Positions 45,707 to 55,143 of a stretch of 56,303 bases of DNA are shown here, piece by piece. The notes under the pieces were generated by a model. The model did no database searches. It was not told where the DNA came from and worked only from the letters and a program-made list of their open reading frames with translations. Position 1 is the first letter of the stretch. Every line of letters starts with the position of its first letter. The position numbers and the translations under genes were made by a program. Location of the stretch: contig NZ_ANMO01000102.1 in NCBI RefSeq assembly GCF_000338295.1, forward strand, positions 1 to 56,303, given 5' to 3'. The stretch is from Rhodopirellula europaea 6C (GTDB lineage: Bacteria > Planctomycetota > Planctomycetia > Pirellulales > Pirellulaceae).

Positions 45707-46804
45707 ATGTCGTCAATGAATGTGGAAGCCGCTGTCCGTGAACGCTATGCCCAAGCAGCCCATGAGCGCGAGGCCGAACTTTGTTGCCCGGTCGACTACG
45801 ACGCGAAGTACCTGAAAGTCATTCCGCAAGAAGTCATCGATCGCGACTACGGTTGCGGTGACCCATCAAAGTACGTTCGTCCCGGTGAGACGGTCTTGGA
45901 TCTTGGCAGCGGCGGCGGAAAGATTTGTTTCATCGCCTCGCAAGTGGTGGGCGAGCACGGTCATGTGATCGGTGTCGACATGAACGATGACATGCTCACG
46001 CTGGCTCGCGATTCGCAACCCAAGGTTGCCGAAGCGATCGGTTACGACAACATCACGTTTCGCAAAGGCAAAATCCAAGATCTCGCGATCGATCGAGATG
46101 AAGTCCAGGACTACCTGAAGCAACATCCGGTGACCGACGATGCTGGCCTGCGTGCACTGGAGGCGTACCTTGCCGAGCAGCGTCGCGAGTCGCCCATGAT
46201 TGATGACGAAACGATCGATGTCGTGGTCAGCAACTGCGTGTTGAACTTGGTCGACGCCGATGAAAAGGAGTTGTTGTTCGACGAGATCTTTCGCGTTCTG
46301 CGACCTGGCGGGCGAGCGGTGATCAGTGACATCGTTTGCGACGAAGAGGTTCCCGAGGCGATGCAAGCGGATCCGGAATTGTGGAGCGGCTGCATCTCGG
46401 GTGCATACAAGTTGTCAGCGTTCTTGGAAGCGTTCGAAAACGCGGGCTTCGAAGACATACAAATTGCGGTCCTGCAAACTGAACCGTGGCGAGTCGTCGA
46501 AGGCATCGCGTTTCGATCGATGACCGTGATCGCAACTCGCCCCGATGAGGATGCTCTTCAGTCCGGCGATGTTTCGGCGAGTGGATACCAACGGGTTTAT
46601 CGTGGTCCGTTCAAGTACGTGTGTGATGACGCCGGTCGAATGTACACGCGCGGTGAGGTATGCACCGATGAACTCGCCGAAGCGGCGTCGCGGGAAACCA
46701 TCGCCGATCAATTCGCGGTCTACACCAGCGACTCAAACGCAAAGCCCAAAAGCTTCTCCCTGCCAACCGCAACCGACTGCTGTTCCGGCGACAGTTGCTG
46801 TTGA
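45707..46804 (+). CDS. arsM: Arsenite S-adenosylmethionine methyltransferase, ArsM-like
   Basis: ArsM methylates trivalent arsenic with SAM, giving methylated arsenic for excretion or arsenosugar synthesis. The 365-residue protein has the SAM site VLDLGSGGGKICFIA and, in the expected relative order, the cysteines of the arsenic site (about C50 in YGCGDP, C177 in VVSNCVLNLV and C229 in LWSGCISGAY). An extra Cys pair at 26-27 and a C-terminal CCSGDSCC tail could also bind thiophilic metal. It follows the ArsS-like gene by 85 bases on the same strand. An alternative is a general methyltransferase, but the cysteine positions argue for arsenic. Confidence 0.85.
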   Translation: MSSMNVEAAVRERYAQAAHEREAELCCPVDYDAKYLKVIPQEVIDRDYGCGDPSKYVRPGETVLDLGSGGGKICFIASQVVGEHGHVIGVDMNDDMLTLARDSQPKVAEAIGYDNITFRKGKIQDLAIDRDEVQDYLKQHPVTDDAGLRALEAYLAEQRRESPMIDDETIDVVVSNCVLNLVDADEKELLFDEIFRVLRPGGRAVISDIVCDEEVPEAMQADPELWSGCISGAYKLSAFLEAFENAGFEDIQIAVLQTEPWRVVEGIAFRSMTVIATRPDEDALQSGDVSASGYQRVYRGPFKYVCDDAGRMYTRGEVCTDELAEAASRETIADQFAVYTSDSNAKPKSFSLPTATDCCSGDSCC

Positions 46805-46988
46805 GCCGTTCGGCTGGCTTGTTTGATCTCAGCTTCCCATTGTCTCGCTTTGGTGGGGTTGGTGTGCCACCCTGCGGCGATCGTTGAGTTAGAATGTTCG
46901 GACGAACGCAGGGAGTGGCGGATGCTGGTGTCGATGACGTGGCAACACCCCTGCGCAGGCGAATCGAACGCAGGCGGAATTGTTGGGC

Positions 46989-49736
46989 ATGTCAAAATCG
47001 GAGTTGAAATCGAGCGGAAAGACCAAGAGTCGACTTTTGTTGAAGGTCTTGCTGTTAACGCTGGTACTGATTGCCATCGTGGTTGGTGGCATCGGCTTGT
47101 ATCTCTATCAGGCGGAGCAAAACCGGTTGGCAGCTTCGGCGGCTTCGTCTGCCGCCATGGCCGAACGGATGAAACTGCAGGCCGAGCTGATGAGGTATCG
47201 GGACGAATCCAAGGTGACTCTGAAGGATCTGGAGTCGGAGGAATTCGTGGCATGTCTCGACCAGATTCCGATCGATGAGGAAACTCAAAAGTTGCGGCTT
47301 CGCGATGCGGTGAAGGCGCGGACGAAAGTCGACCCCCATCTGAAGACGGCATTGCTGGATGTGTTCAATGCCCCGCTGGTCGGCGACCGAACTCCCGTTC
47401 GGTACGCGGATCTGGTCGATGAATTCGCGAGCGATATCGATTTGATGCTGGAACGTTTTGTCGCGCGCAATCAGCAAAGTGAAAATGTCGAGCGTGTCAA
47501 AACGGCCCTTCGCCAGTGCTTGTTGGACGGATTCCGTTTCGAGCATCCGTCTGAAAAGGTCCTCGAGACAGTGAAGGCGGCGGAGACGCTTGGGGATCCG
47601 ATTGTTCTTTTTGCGTTGTTCAAAACGGATGCCGGAGTTTCCTACGAGAAGAAGTGGGAGCGAGTGACAACCGCATCGGATCGCATCGCTGAATCGCCAG
47701 AATTGTTCGATCCGATGTTCGTCGCGATGGTGCACGTGGACGCGTTACGGTTTCATGCCGACGACAGAACCTCAGATGAGTACGATGCGGCCGTGCAACG
47801 GTATCTTTCCGCTTGGCCTGCGGCCTGGCAGGAAGCGGCCAGGAGAAAACCAAGTGTTGGACGCGATCATATTTGTCTGAGTTCATTGTTCTTATCGCTT
47901 GGGCTTTTGAACTCCATTGCTCAGATGGATCTGGTCGAGGCATTGGTCTCCGTCGAGCAACCGAAAGTTCCCACGTACGTCGTTCATCACATCGTTGGGC
48001 AGCTATTTCGCGAAGTTGCGTGGGATCATCGCGGTACAAAGTTCGTATCGGATACGGATGCCTCTGCGATGGAGATGTTCGACAAACTTGCAACGATCGC
48101 CTCATCGCACGCGGTCGAAGCTTATTTGCTGCGACCGGAGTTGGCTTGGTTGGCTCGGCAACCATTGAAGCTGCAAATGGCCAATGGCAGCACTCCCCTG
48201 TCCGTGCATCATTGGTTCAGGCTGGCACTGAGCGGGCACATTGATCATCAATCCGCCTACTCGGACTACAGCTTGGCATTGATGCCTCGATGGGGCGGAA
48301 GCGAAGATTGGCAAAAGAACATCGCAAATAAATGTCTCGAGACGGAGACAGAAGATGGGGTGGTTGAGCTGCGTTCCAACGTTTTCATGGATGACTATCT
48401 GATGCGTCGCACGCCCGATGTCACGATGGTCGACGATCCGGCGAATCTATCGTGGGCGAAACGTTCCATTGCTGCCTGGAGCAAATTCAATCAGAGCAAC
48501 CGAACATATGGGTTCGGGATACGCGGTGCCGAGCTTGCCCTGCAAATTCTTTGGGAAGCAGGGCAGTTTGAGGATGTCTCTGAACTATTGGAAGTTCTTG
48601 GTCCCCGTACCGAACAGATCAACTGGGGAACACGCAACATGAACGAGGAGGAAGTGCGTTTCATTTGCAAGATGGCCGACGGCCCCGCTTACTTGTGGTG
48701 GATGCCGATTCAACAGCGACTGGTGTTCAATAGCGAAAGGTTGAATGACACCAATACGTCGGCTCTGCACTTGAGTTTGGATGCGTTGGAGACCGTTTGG
48801 CTTGATGATCAAAGTTTCGTTGCGTCACGATTTCCCGGGCTATCGGACGAAGAGATCGAGTCGAAGCGTGCCTACGCCAAACAAATCTTGGACAACCGGC
48901 GAACCCAGTTGAATCTCTTGGAACGGTACCATCGCGGCGAGATGATTCACTTCACCACCAACGAATTGGCTGCCAGTTTCACCCCAATCGGCACGCCCGA
49001 AAGTGTGGAGTTGCGTTCCAGTGCGAAGTGCCATCAGGACGCGATGCAAATGGCACGTGAGTTCGAAGACTTGGATGCGAATGAATTGGCCGATGCCGAA
49101 GCGGACGGCGGATCTGAGGTGCCGCAAAACGAAACGCTCGATGAGATTGCTGACGTCGCAGGCGGTTTTCGGGTGGCGACCGATTGGCTGGATTATACGT
49201 TCCTGCTTCGGAATCAGATTCGGTATCCGCTGCCAGCCACCTATGAAGTCACTGTCACGTTCATCGAAGCGCCCAGGTCGCCACACGGGGTGAGTCTGCT
49301 TTGTGGTCCCGATGGACTGGGCGGGCTGATGAACGAGTTGCGGGGAACGCAAATTCGTTTCTCACCCGGGGGTGAGTTCCTTCTGACCGATGAGCTCCCC
49401 GAGCGTTGGGGACGTACGCCCATCTTCCGCCAATGGATTTTGAAGGGGACCAAGAAACGAACGCGGCGATTGCGACTGGATATTGGCGAAAGTGGCTACC
49501 GAATCTTCGTCGATGGGGAGCAACTTCACGAGAGGGAAACCTCGCTCCAAACGAACGGTCTGTTCCAAGTCGGCTGTGCCAGTTCACGTCGCTTTGATCA
49601 AACGCCTGGCATACCACACGTTTTTAATGTTTATGACTTTCGTGTGCAGAAATTGGAGGAACCTCCCTTTCCAGATGCACCAAGTTACGACTCTGAATTC
49701 TTGGATTGGGAAGCTGGTTCGGATGGATTTCTTTGA
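46989..49736 (+). CDS. Large membrane-anchored hypothetical protein
   Basis: I do not recognise this 915-residue protein as a whole. A single hydrophobic helix at about 18-42 (LLLKVLLLTLVLIAIVVGGIG) anchors it, with the bulk probably outside the cytoplasm. Residues 50-650 are long and largely helical with no known motif. The C-terminal ~190 residues (ATYEVTVTFIEAPRSPHGVS to FNVYDFRVQ) look like a beta-jelly-roll of the concanavalin/DUF1080 kind. The ATG at 46989 was chosen; a TTG nine bases earlier is the only nearby alternative. It is followed 203 bases later by an SGNH hydrolase gene on the same strand. Function is unknown. Confidence 0.75.
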   Translation: MSKSELKSSGKTKSRLLLKVLLLTLVLIAIVVGGIGLYLYQAEQNRLAASAASSAAMAERMKLQAELMRYRDESKVTLKDLESEEFVACLDQIPIDEETQKLRLRDAVKARTKVDPHLKTALLDVFNAPLVGDRTPVRYADLVDEFASDIDLMLERFVARNQQSENVERVKTALRQCLLDGFRFEHPSEKVLETVKAAETLGDPIVLFALFKTDAGVSYEKKWERVTTASDRIAESPELFDPMFVAMVHVDALRFHADDRTSDEYDAAVQRYLSAWPAAWQEAARRKPSVGRDHICLSSLFLSLGLLNSIAQMDLVEALVSVEQPKVPTYVVHHIVGQLFREVAWDHRGTKFVSDTDASAMEMFDKLATIASSHAVEAYLLRPELAWLARQPLKLQMANGSTPLSVHHWFRLALSGHIDHQSAYSDYSLALMPRWGGSEDWQKNIANKCLETETEDGVVELRSNVFMDDYLMRRTPDVTMVDDPANLSWAKRSIAAWSKFNQSNRTYGFGIRGAELALQILWEAGQFEDVSELLEVLGPRTEQINWGTRNMNEEEVRFICKMADGPAYLWWMPIQQRLVFNSERLNDTNTSALHLSLDALETVWLDDQSFVASRFPGLSDEEIESKRAYAKQILDNRRTQLNLLERYHRGEMIHFTTNELAASFTPIGTPESVELRSSAKCHQDAMQMAREFEDLDANELADAEADGGSEVPQNETLDEIADVAGGFRVATDWLDYTFLLRNQIRYPLPATYEVTVTFIEAPRSPHGVSLLCGPDGLGGLMNELRGTQIRFSPGGEFLLTDELPERWGRTPIFRQWILKGTKKRTRRLRLDIGESGYRIFVDGEQLHERETSLQTNGLFQVGCASSRRFDQTPGIPHVFNVYDFRVQKLEEPPFPDAPSYDSEFLDWEAGSDGFL

Positions 49737-49939
49737 ACATCAATGCTCTGGTTGATACGCGTTCTCGCCGGGAGGGCTCTCTGCGAGATTCGCCGGTGGC
49801 GGTAGTCTCGAGCAGTCTGAAAAGACATTTGGATGAATTGTTGCTGATCGGGTAATGTGAGTCGTTGTTGGCCTTCTCCTCGCATTAAAGTTCAGTCACC
49901 GTCGTCCAATGTCCACCATCACCTCATCGGAGCCTATCG

Positions 49940-51493
49940 TTGAAGTACGAGCGTTTCACTGACGGCGGTCGTGCGAAAGAGGAGGTGCGTGCCTCGGGAG
50001 GACGACTTCGACGCAGGCGTTGGGTGAAGCGGTTGATGGCGATGCTGGTGGCTTGCTTGCCGGTCGTGCTGTTGGAGTTGGGGCTGCGCGGAATGGATGA
50101 TTCCGCCGACCTGGCAATCGACTACGATCCCTATGTGGGACTCAATCAACTGCGGCCCTTGTTTGTTCTGAATGAGGATTCAGATCGGTGGGAGATTCCA
50201 CCGGAACGATACAACTTCTTTCGGCCCGAATCATTCCCGGCGAAGAAAGCACCTGGGACTCGACGGGTATTCGTTTTGGGCGGGTCGACGGTTCAAGGCA
50301 GGCCGTATGCGACGGAAACTGCTTTCTCGACTTGGTTGCGTTTCCAGCTGGAATCAGCCGACAGTGATTTCGAATACGAGGTTATCAATTGCGGTGGAAC
50401 ATCCTACGCCAGCTACCGGGTCGCAAAGATCCTGGAAGAGGTTTTGGCGTACGAGCCCGATGCAATTGTTCTGTACACCGGGCATAACGAATTTTTAGAG
50501 GATCGCACCTATGCGCACGTTCGCGACATGGGCGTGGTGAGCCGCTGGGCCACCGCCGTTGGCTCCAAGCTGCATACGGTCCGCTGGGTGCAATCGTTTT
50601 TTGTTGCCTCCAAAAGACGAACGGAGTTGACCGCGAAGGTCGACACAATCTTGGACCGCCCCGGTGGATTGGAAAGCTATCAGCGTGACCCAATTTGGCA
50701 ACGCGGCGTGGAAGGGCATTTTGCCACCTCGTTGGAAAAGATTGCCAAGCGAACGCGGAAGAATGATTTGCCTTTGCTCATGTGCGTTCCCGTATCTGAT
50801 TTGGTCAATACGCCACCCTTCAAGATACAAACGCGATCGGATTGGACCGAGGACGAAGAAAATCGTTTTCGTTCGGCTTGGTCAATCGCCAGCGATTCGG
50901 ATCAGAGCCCATCTCGCCGCATCGATGCTCTTCGCGATTGCTTGGAAATGGATCCAGCCCACGCGGGAGCAAACTATGCCTTGGGACGGCTTCACTATGA
51001 CCGGGGTGACAGCGAACAAGCACGGCAGTATTTGATCGCGGCTCGTGATCATGATGTTTGCCCACTGCGAGCAACGAGTGCGATCGTTCAATCGACCAAG
51101 GCGATCGCCGAGCGATATCGGGTTCCGTTGATTGATACGCCAACGTTGCTGGACGAACGAGATTTTCGTGGTGCTTTGATCGCTGATCAAATTCCCGATC
51201 CGAGTCGGTTCGTCGATCACGTGCACCCCAGCATCGTCGGGCACCAAAGGATCGGTGCCGCGTTGGCACAGCAGTTTGAGAAGCTCGGTTGGGTGGAGCT
51301 GACCGAGCAAAGTGCGGTGCGATACGAGAACGCCGTCAAAGAACACCTGAGCAAGCTTGACCAGGACTACTATGTTCGTGGCAAACAGCGTTTGGAAGGG
51401 TTGCGGCGGTGGACGATGGGACGCGCAGGGCAGCTTGCAACAGAGATGGCGGACGATCCATCCAACTTGCAAGAAGACCAGCAACAACCCTGA
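49940..51493 (+). CDS. SGNH/GDSL-type hydrolase, membrane anchored
   Basis: This 517-residue protein has an N-terminal hydrophobic segment (LMAMLVACLPVVLLELGLRG). The SGNH fold is read as block I VFVLGGSTVQG (Ser), block II NCGGTSYASYRV (Gly), block III VLYTGHNEF (Asn) and block V VDHVHPSIVG (Asp, His). A TPR-like helical stretch (DPAHAGANYALGRLHYDRGDSEQARQYL) lies between blocks III and V. Such enzymes deacylate or acylate cell-wall or polysaccharide components. The first start in frame is a TTG at 49940; the region before the helix is basic, so a later start is possible. It may act with the large anchored protein upstream. Confidence 0.82.
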   Translation: MKYERFTDGGRAKEEVRASGGRLRRRRWVKRLMAMLVACLPVVLLELGLRGMDDSADLAIDYDPYVGLNQLRPLFVLNEDSDRWEIPPERYNFFRPESFPAKKAPGTRRVFVLGGSTVQGRPYATETAFSTWLRFQLESADSDFEYEVINCGGTSYASYRVAKILEEVLAYEPDAIVLYTGHNEFLEDRTYAHVRDMGVVSRWATAVGSKLHTVRWVQSFFVASKRRTELTAKVDTILDRPGGLESYQRDPIWQRGVEGHFATSLEKIAKRTRKNDLPLLMCVPVSDLVNTPPFKIQTRSDWTEDEENRFRSAWSIASDSDQSPSRRIDALRDCLEMDPAHAGANYALGRLHYDRGDSEQARQYLIAARDHDVCPLRATSAIVQSTKAIAERYRVPLIDTPTLLDERDFRGALIADQIPDPSRFVDHVHPSIVGHQRIGAALAQQFEKLGWVELTEQSAVRYENAVKEHLSKLDQDYYVRGKQRLEGLRRWTMGRAGQLATEMADDPSNLQEDQQQP

Positions 51494-51520
51494 TCCATCA
51501 AATGGCTTGTGCGATCACAA

Positions 51521-52246
51521 TCAGTACCCGGAGCTGCCGGTGGCGGTGACTTCGATCGCGGGAAGGCCAAGTTGTTTGCGGGCTTCGCCGAGCATCTCGG
51601 CGGTTCGGCTTGCACCGCAACGGGTTGCTCCGATGGCTCGGACTTCGAGCAACGTTGCGAGATCTCGGACGCCACCCGCCGCTTTGACTTGGACGTTTTC
51701 GCCAGAGTGTTGTCGCATCAGACGCAGGTCGTCCATCGTCGCGCCTCCGGTTCCGTAGCCGGTTGATGTCTTGACCCAGTCCACCTTGAGCTCGGTGCAG
51801 ATCTCGCAAAGACGAATCTTGTGTTCGTCTTGCAGGTAGCAATTTTCGAAGATCACTTTGATCTTTTGTCCCGCCGCATGGGTCAGTTCCGTCACGACGC
51901 CAATTTCGTTTTGGACGTAGTCCCATCCGCCGCTCAGGACTTGCGAGATGTTGACGACGAAGTCGAGCTCTTCGCAGCCGTCTTGAATGGCTTGTTCGGC
52001 TTCGGCTTTTTTGATCGCGGTGGTGTGACCGCCGTGAGGGAATCCGATCGTCGTTGACGCTTTCACTCCGGTGCCCGAAAGCTTCGCAGCACAGCGTTTC
52101 AAGTAGTAAGGCAAAATGCAAACGCTGGCGACTTCGTAGGCGATCGCCAAATCGATTCCGGAATCCAAGTCCGCTTCGGTCAGCGTGGGTGGAAGCAGCG
52201 AGTGATCAACCATCTTGGAGACGTCGTGATATTGATAATCAGCCAT
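51521..52246 (-). CDS. deoC: Deoxyribose-phosphate aldolase
   Basis: DeoC splits 2-deoxyribose-5-phosphate into glyceraldehyde-3-phosphate and acetaldehyde in nucleoside salvage. The 241-residue protein starts at the ATG at 52246. It has MVDHSLLPPTLTEADLD near the N terminus, ASVCILPYYL, the strand IGFPHGGHTT, and VDWVKTSTGYGTGGATMDDL with the Schiff-base lysine, followed by VKAAGGVRDL. The full TIM-barrel order is present. The gene stands alone, convergent with the SGNH hydrolase gene (27 bases between ends) and divergent from an alpha/beta hydrolase. No other deo genes are visible. Confidence 0.93.
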   Translation of the reverse strand: MADYQYHDVSKMVDHSLLPPTLTEADLDSGIDLAIAYEVASVCILPYYLKRCAAKLSGTGVKASTTIGFPHGGHTTAIKKAEAEQAIQDGCEELDFVVNISQVLSGGWDYVQNEIGVVTELTHAAGQKIKVIFENCYLQDEHKIRLCEICTELKVDWVKTSTGYGTGGATMDDLRLMRQHSGENVQVKAAGGVRDLATLLEVRAIGATRCGASRTAEMLGEARKQLGLPAIEVTATGSSGY

Positions 52247-52505
52247 GGTGAGCAAGTTTCCGTGAAGCGATTGCGATGCGGCGGGAGGTCGGATGTCGCG
52301 AAAAGGCGAAGCCGAAACCCCAAGAGCTTACCGCCCCGTCGCGGTGTCCACAATCAAAGCCCGGTATGCGAAAAAAACTCGGGACGCGAAAGATGATTGG
52401 CGGAAACGTTGCCGCTTCACTCGAGGCGTTGCGGGAAGCCTGGGGTGCAAACGAAGTGGCGATTGATACGATAACCTCGTTCAACCGACATCCAGGGACC
52501 AATCG

Positions 52506-53477
52506 ATGACTCTGCATCCTCAAGCACAAACGTTCGTTGCTTTGCTGAGGGAACTTCAGCCACCGCGGTGGGAAGACCTCGGCGTTGCCAAGGCGCGCCG
52601 TGGATTTTCAGCGTTGGTCGATAGTTTTGGTGCGGGGCCCACGATGGCATCGGTCGAGGATCGGATCGTGGAGGAGCAAAATTGCGACGGGGAAGTCTTG
52701 CGAGTCCCGGTGCGGATCTATCGTCCGGATGGTGTCTCAGAACTTGCTCCGGTCGTCATGTTCTTTCATGGCGGTGGCTGGGTTTTGGGAGACGTTGAAT
52801 CACACGACACAACTTGCCGTCGTCTCGCGGAGGCTTCGCAGGCGGCGGTGGTGTCGGTGGAATATCGGCGATCGCCCGAGTTACCATTCCCCGGTCCCGT
52901 CCACGACTGTTTGGTCGCGACCAAAGCGGTTGCGAAGCATGGTTTTTCTTGGGGCCTGGATGCGAGTCGTCTGGCGGTCATGGGTGACAGTGCCGGCGGC
53001 AACTTGGCCGCGGCCGTGACGCTGTCGGCCAAGGATGATCCCGATGTCGAGGTGAAGTACGTGGTGTTGGTCTATCCGGTGGTAACGCCGGCCTTTGACT
53101 CCGGATCGTATCGCGAATTTGAAACTGGGTTTGGGCTGACCAAACGAACGATGCAGTGGTTCTGGGGAAACTACTTGGGTCACGGTGGAGAAGGCTTGTT
53201 GGGTGTCGATGGAGTGAACGATGCCGAACCGCTGGCCGATTTGATGAAAGCCGACTTCAGCGGTTTCCCTCCGACTCACGTCTTGGTCGCCGGCTACGAT
53301 GTTTTGCGAGACGAAGGGTTGGCTCTGGCGGACAAGATCGAAGCATGCGGTGGGCACGTGACGCGAGAAAACGCGTCGGACATGCTGCACGGTTTCGTTC
53401 ACTTCGCGGGCCAGTTCGAAACCGGAGTCACTGCGATGCAGTCGCTCGGCAAGCGAATCGCGAATCAGCTTGGCTGA
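52506..53477 (+). CDS. Alpha/beta hydrolase of the hormone-sensitive lipase family
   Basis: This 323-residue cytoplasmic esterase has the HSL-type signature. MFFHGGGWVLGD is the oxyanion HGGG motif, LAVMGDSAGGNLAAAV holds the nucleophile Ser, VAGYDVLRDEG holds the Asp and DMLHGFVHF the His. There is no signal peptide or lid insertion. Preferred substrates of this family are short-chain acyl esters. The gene is divergent from deoC with a 259-base spacer. No partner gene is apparent, so the physiological role is unknown. Confidence 0.92.
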   Translation: MTLHPQAQTFVALLRELQPPRWEDLGVAKARRGFSALVDSFGAGPTMASVEDRIVEEQNCDGEVLRVPVRIYRPDGVSELAPVVMFFHGGGWVLGDVESHDTTCRRLAEASQAAVVSVEYRRSPELPFPGPVHDCLVATKAVAKHGFSWGLDASRLAVMGDSAGGNLAAAVTLSAKDDPDVEVKYVVLVYPVVTPAFDSGSYREFETGFGLTKRTMQWFWGNYLGHGGEGLLGVDGVNDAEPLADLMKADFSGFPPTHVLVAGYDVLRDEGLALADKIEACGGHVTRENASDMLHGFVHFAGQFETGVTAMQSLGKRIANQLG

Positions 53478-53707
53478 TCGCTGACGCCCCGTGATCCCCC
53501 GGCGATTTGCCGAAAACCCGCTTGGGATCTTGGCATTTTTTTCGCTTGCGACGAAAGCTTTCCCGTTGATCGAAATCGTCGGTTGGCAAACCGACTGTTG
53601 TCTGCCGCCGGTTGGTGGCGAGTCGGGTGCGCGGTAGGCTGCCGCGAATTCATCGCTTGTGCCAGAACGGCCTCTGCAGTGATGTTCGTTTCATTTGGAG
53701 AAATGCA

Positions 53708-55114
53708 ATGATGTTGGCTGCATCGCTAACCGAGATGCCCACCGCGTCCGCGCCAGCTTGGGTGATGGTGTTGTTCGCCGTCGTGATGATGGCGACCTAC
53801 GTTGGGGTCGCGGTCGAACGATTTCACAAGACGGTGGCGGCACTTTGCGGTGCAGCGGTCTTGGTGATCCTGAGCGTCGCGTTGGACTTGTTCGAATATC
53901 CAACCGTCTACAACTTTCTGAAAGAAGATCTCAACATCTTCGGAGTCATCATCGGCACCGGGGTATTGGTGGATGTCGTCGGGAAGAGTGGACTGTTTCA
54001 CTTCATCAGCATGTGGATCGTGCGGTTGACGGGTGGGCAAGCCAACCGGCTGTTCATGACGCTGTGTGTGGTCACGTTCTTGTTCGTCAGCGTGTTGACG
54101 ATCGTTCCCGCGATGTTGATCCTCAGTTCGTTGGTGCTGGTGATTTGCCGCTCGCTGGGATACAAGCCGATGCCGTTGTTGCTGTCGGTGGCGGTGTGTG
54201 CCAACAGTGGTGCGATCGCGACGTTCGCCAGCGGATTGCCCAACATCATGATCGGGACCGCGGCCGGTATTCCTTACGTCGATTTCTTGCGAGTCTCGCT
54301 GCCCTACGCCGTGGTCAGTTTGGTGGTCGCGATCGCGGGTTTGCGTTGGTTCTTTCGAAATGATTTGCCGTGGAAGCAATCCGACGAAGACAAAGCCGCG
54401 TTGAAACAGCAAATCGAGGGTTTCGATCCTTGGGCGTTGGTCGAGAACAAAAGCGTCTTGTTGCGAAGCTCCTTGATTCTGCTTTGCACCGTGATCGGTT
54501 TTGCGTTGGCACAACCACTCGGGGTTGGCATGGATTTTGTCGCGATGGTGGGAGCCACCGCGGCGTTGCTGTTTGCCGGCAAGGGAGTGGAGGATGCGAT
54601 TGGAAAGGTGAACTGGACCGTGATTTTGTTTTTCATGGGACTGTTCATCATCATCGGCTGCGTGAAGCACACCGGGGCGTTGAAATGGGTGGCTCAGCAG
54701 GTCGTCTTGGTTTCCGACAATCGAATTGAATTGTTGGTGCCATTGATGGGCGGTTTCTCGGCCGTGGCCAGCTCGATCGTCGACAACATCCCGGTCGCCG
54801 CGACGTTGATTCCAATTGTCCAAGATGTGTCGGGCGGTGACACGGGAGTGCCCGCCGAGCCGCTGTGGTGGACGTTGGTGATATGCTGCAACTTAGGTGG
54901 CAACGGAACGCCGATCGGATCGATTTCGTGCGTGATCGCGATTTATGCGCTGAAACGCGAAGCCGGCATTCATGTAGGTTGGGGCACTTTTTTGAAGCTC
55001 GGCGGTGGCATCATGGTGGTGCAGGTCATCGGCGCGATTGTCTATGTCATGTGGATGCACCATCAGGGATACATTCCCGATATCACCGCGACGCCAGTGT
55101 TGCCTGCCCACTGA
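53708..55114 (+). CDS. Ion-transporter-superfamily permease (ArsB/NhaD/SLC13-like)
   Basis: This 468-residue polytopic membrane protein has about eleven hydrophobic segments. SANSGAIATFASGLPNIMIG-like spacing (CANSGAIATFASGLPNIMIG) and CCNLGGNGTPIGS are the paired hairpin motifs of the ion transporter superfamily, in which related helical hairpins bind an anion or cation. The closest groups by appearance are ArsB, NhaD and SLC13-type transporters; the substrate cannot be assigned. The ATG at 53708 has GGAG eight bases upstream. It is followed at 29 bases by a universal-stress-like gene, so the pair is probably an operon. Extension to 53612 lacks hydrophobic or conserved character. Confidence 0.85.
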   Translation: MMLAASLTEMPTASAPAWVMVLFAVVMMATYVGVAVERFHKTVAALCGAAVLVILSVALDLFEYPTVYNFLKEDLNIFGVIIGTGVLVDVVGKSGLFHFISMWIVRLTGGQANRLFMTLCVVTFLFVSVLTIVPAMLILSSLVLVICRSLGYKPMPLLLSVAVCANSGAIATFASGLPNIMIGTAAGIPYVDFLRVSLPYAVVSLVVAIAGLRWFFRNDLPWKQSDEDKAALKQQIEGFDPWALVENKSVLLRSSLILLCTVIGFALAQPLGVGMDFVAMVGATAALLFAGKGVEDAIGKVNWTVILFFMGLFIIIGCVKHTGALKWVAQQVVLVSDNRIELLVPLMGGFSAVASSIVDNIPVAATLIPIVQDVSGGDTGVPAEPLWWTLVICCNLGGNGTPIGSISCVIAIYALKREAGIHVGWGTFLKLGGGIMVVQVIGAIVYVMWMHHQGYIPDITATPVLPAH

Positions 55115-55143
55115 GTTTTCTTTTCTAACGAGCGACTGAAGTA

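Noticed and set aside
46823-47278. A 151-codon plus-strand frame before the large anchored protein.
   Set aside because: It overlaps the real start in another frame, has no family resemblance, and the overlapping gene has a clear membrane anchor.
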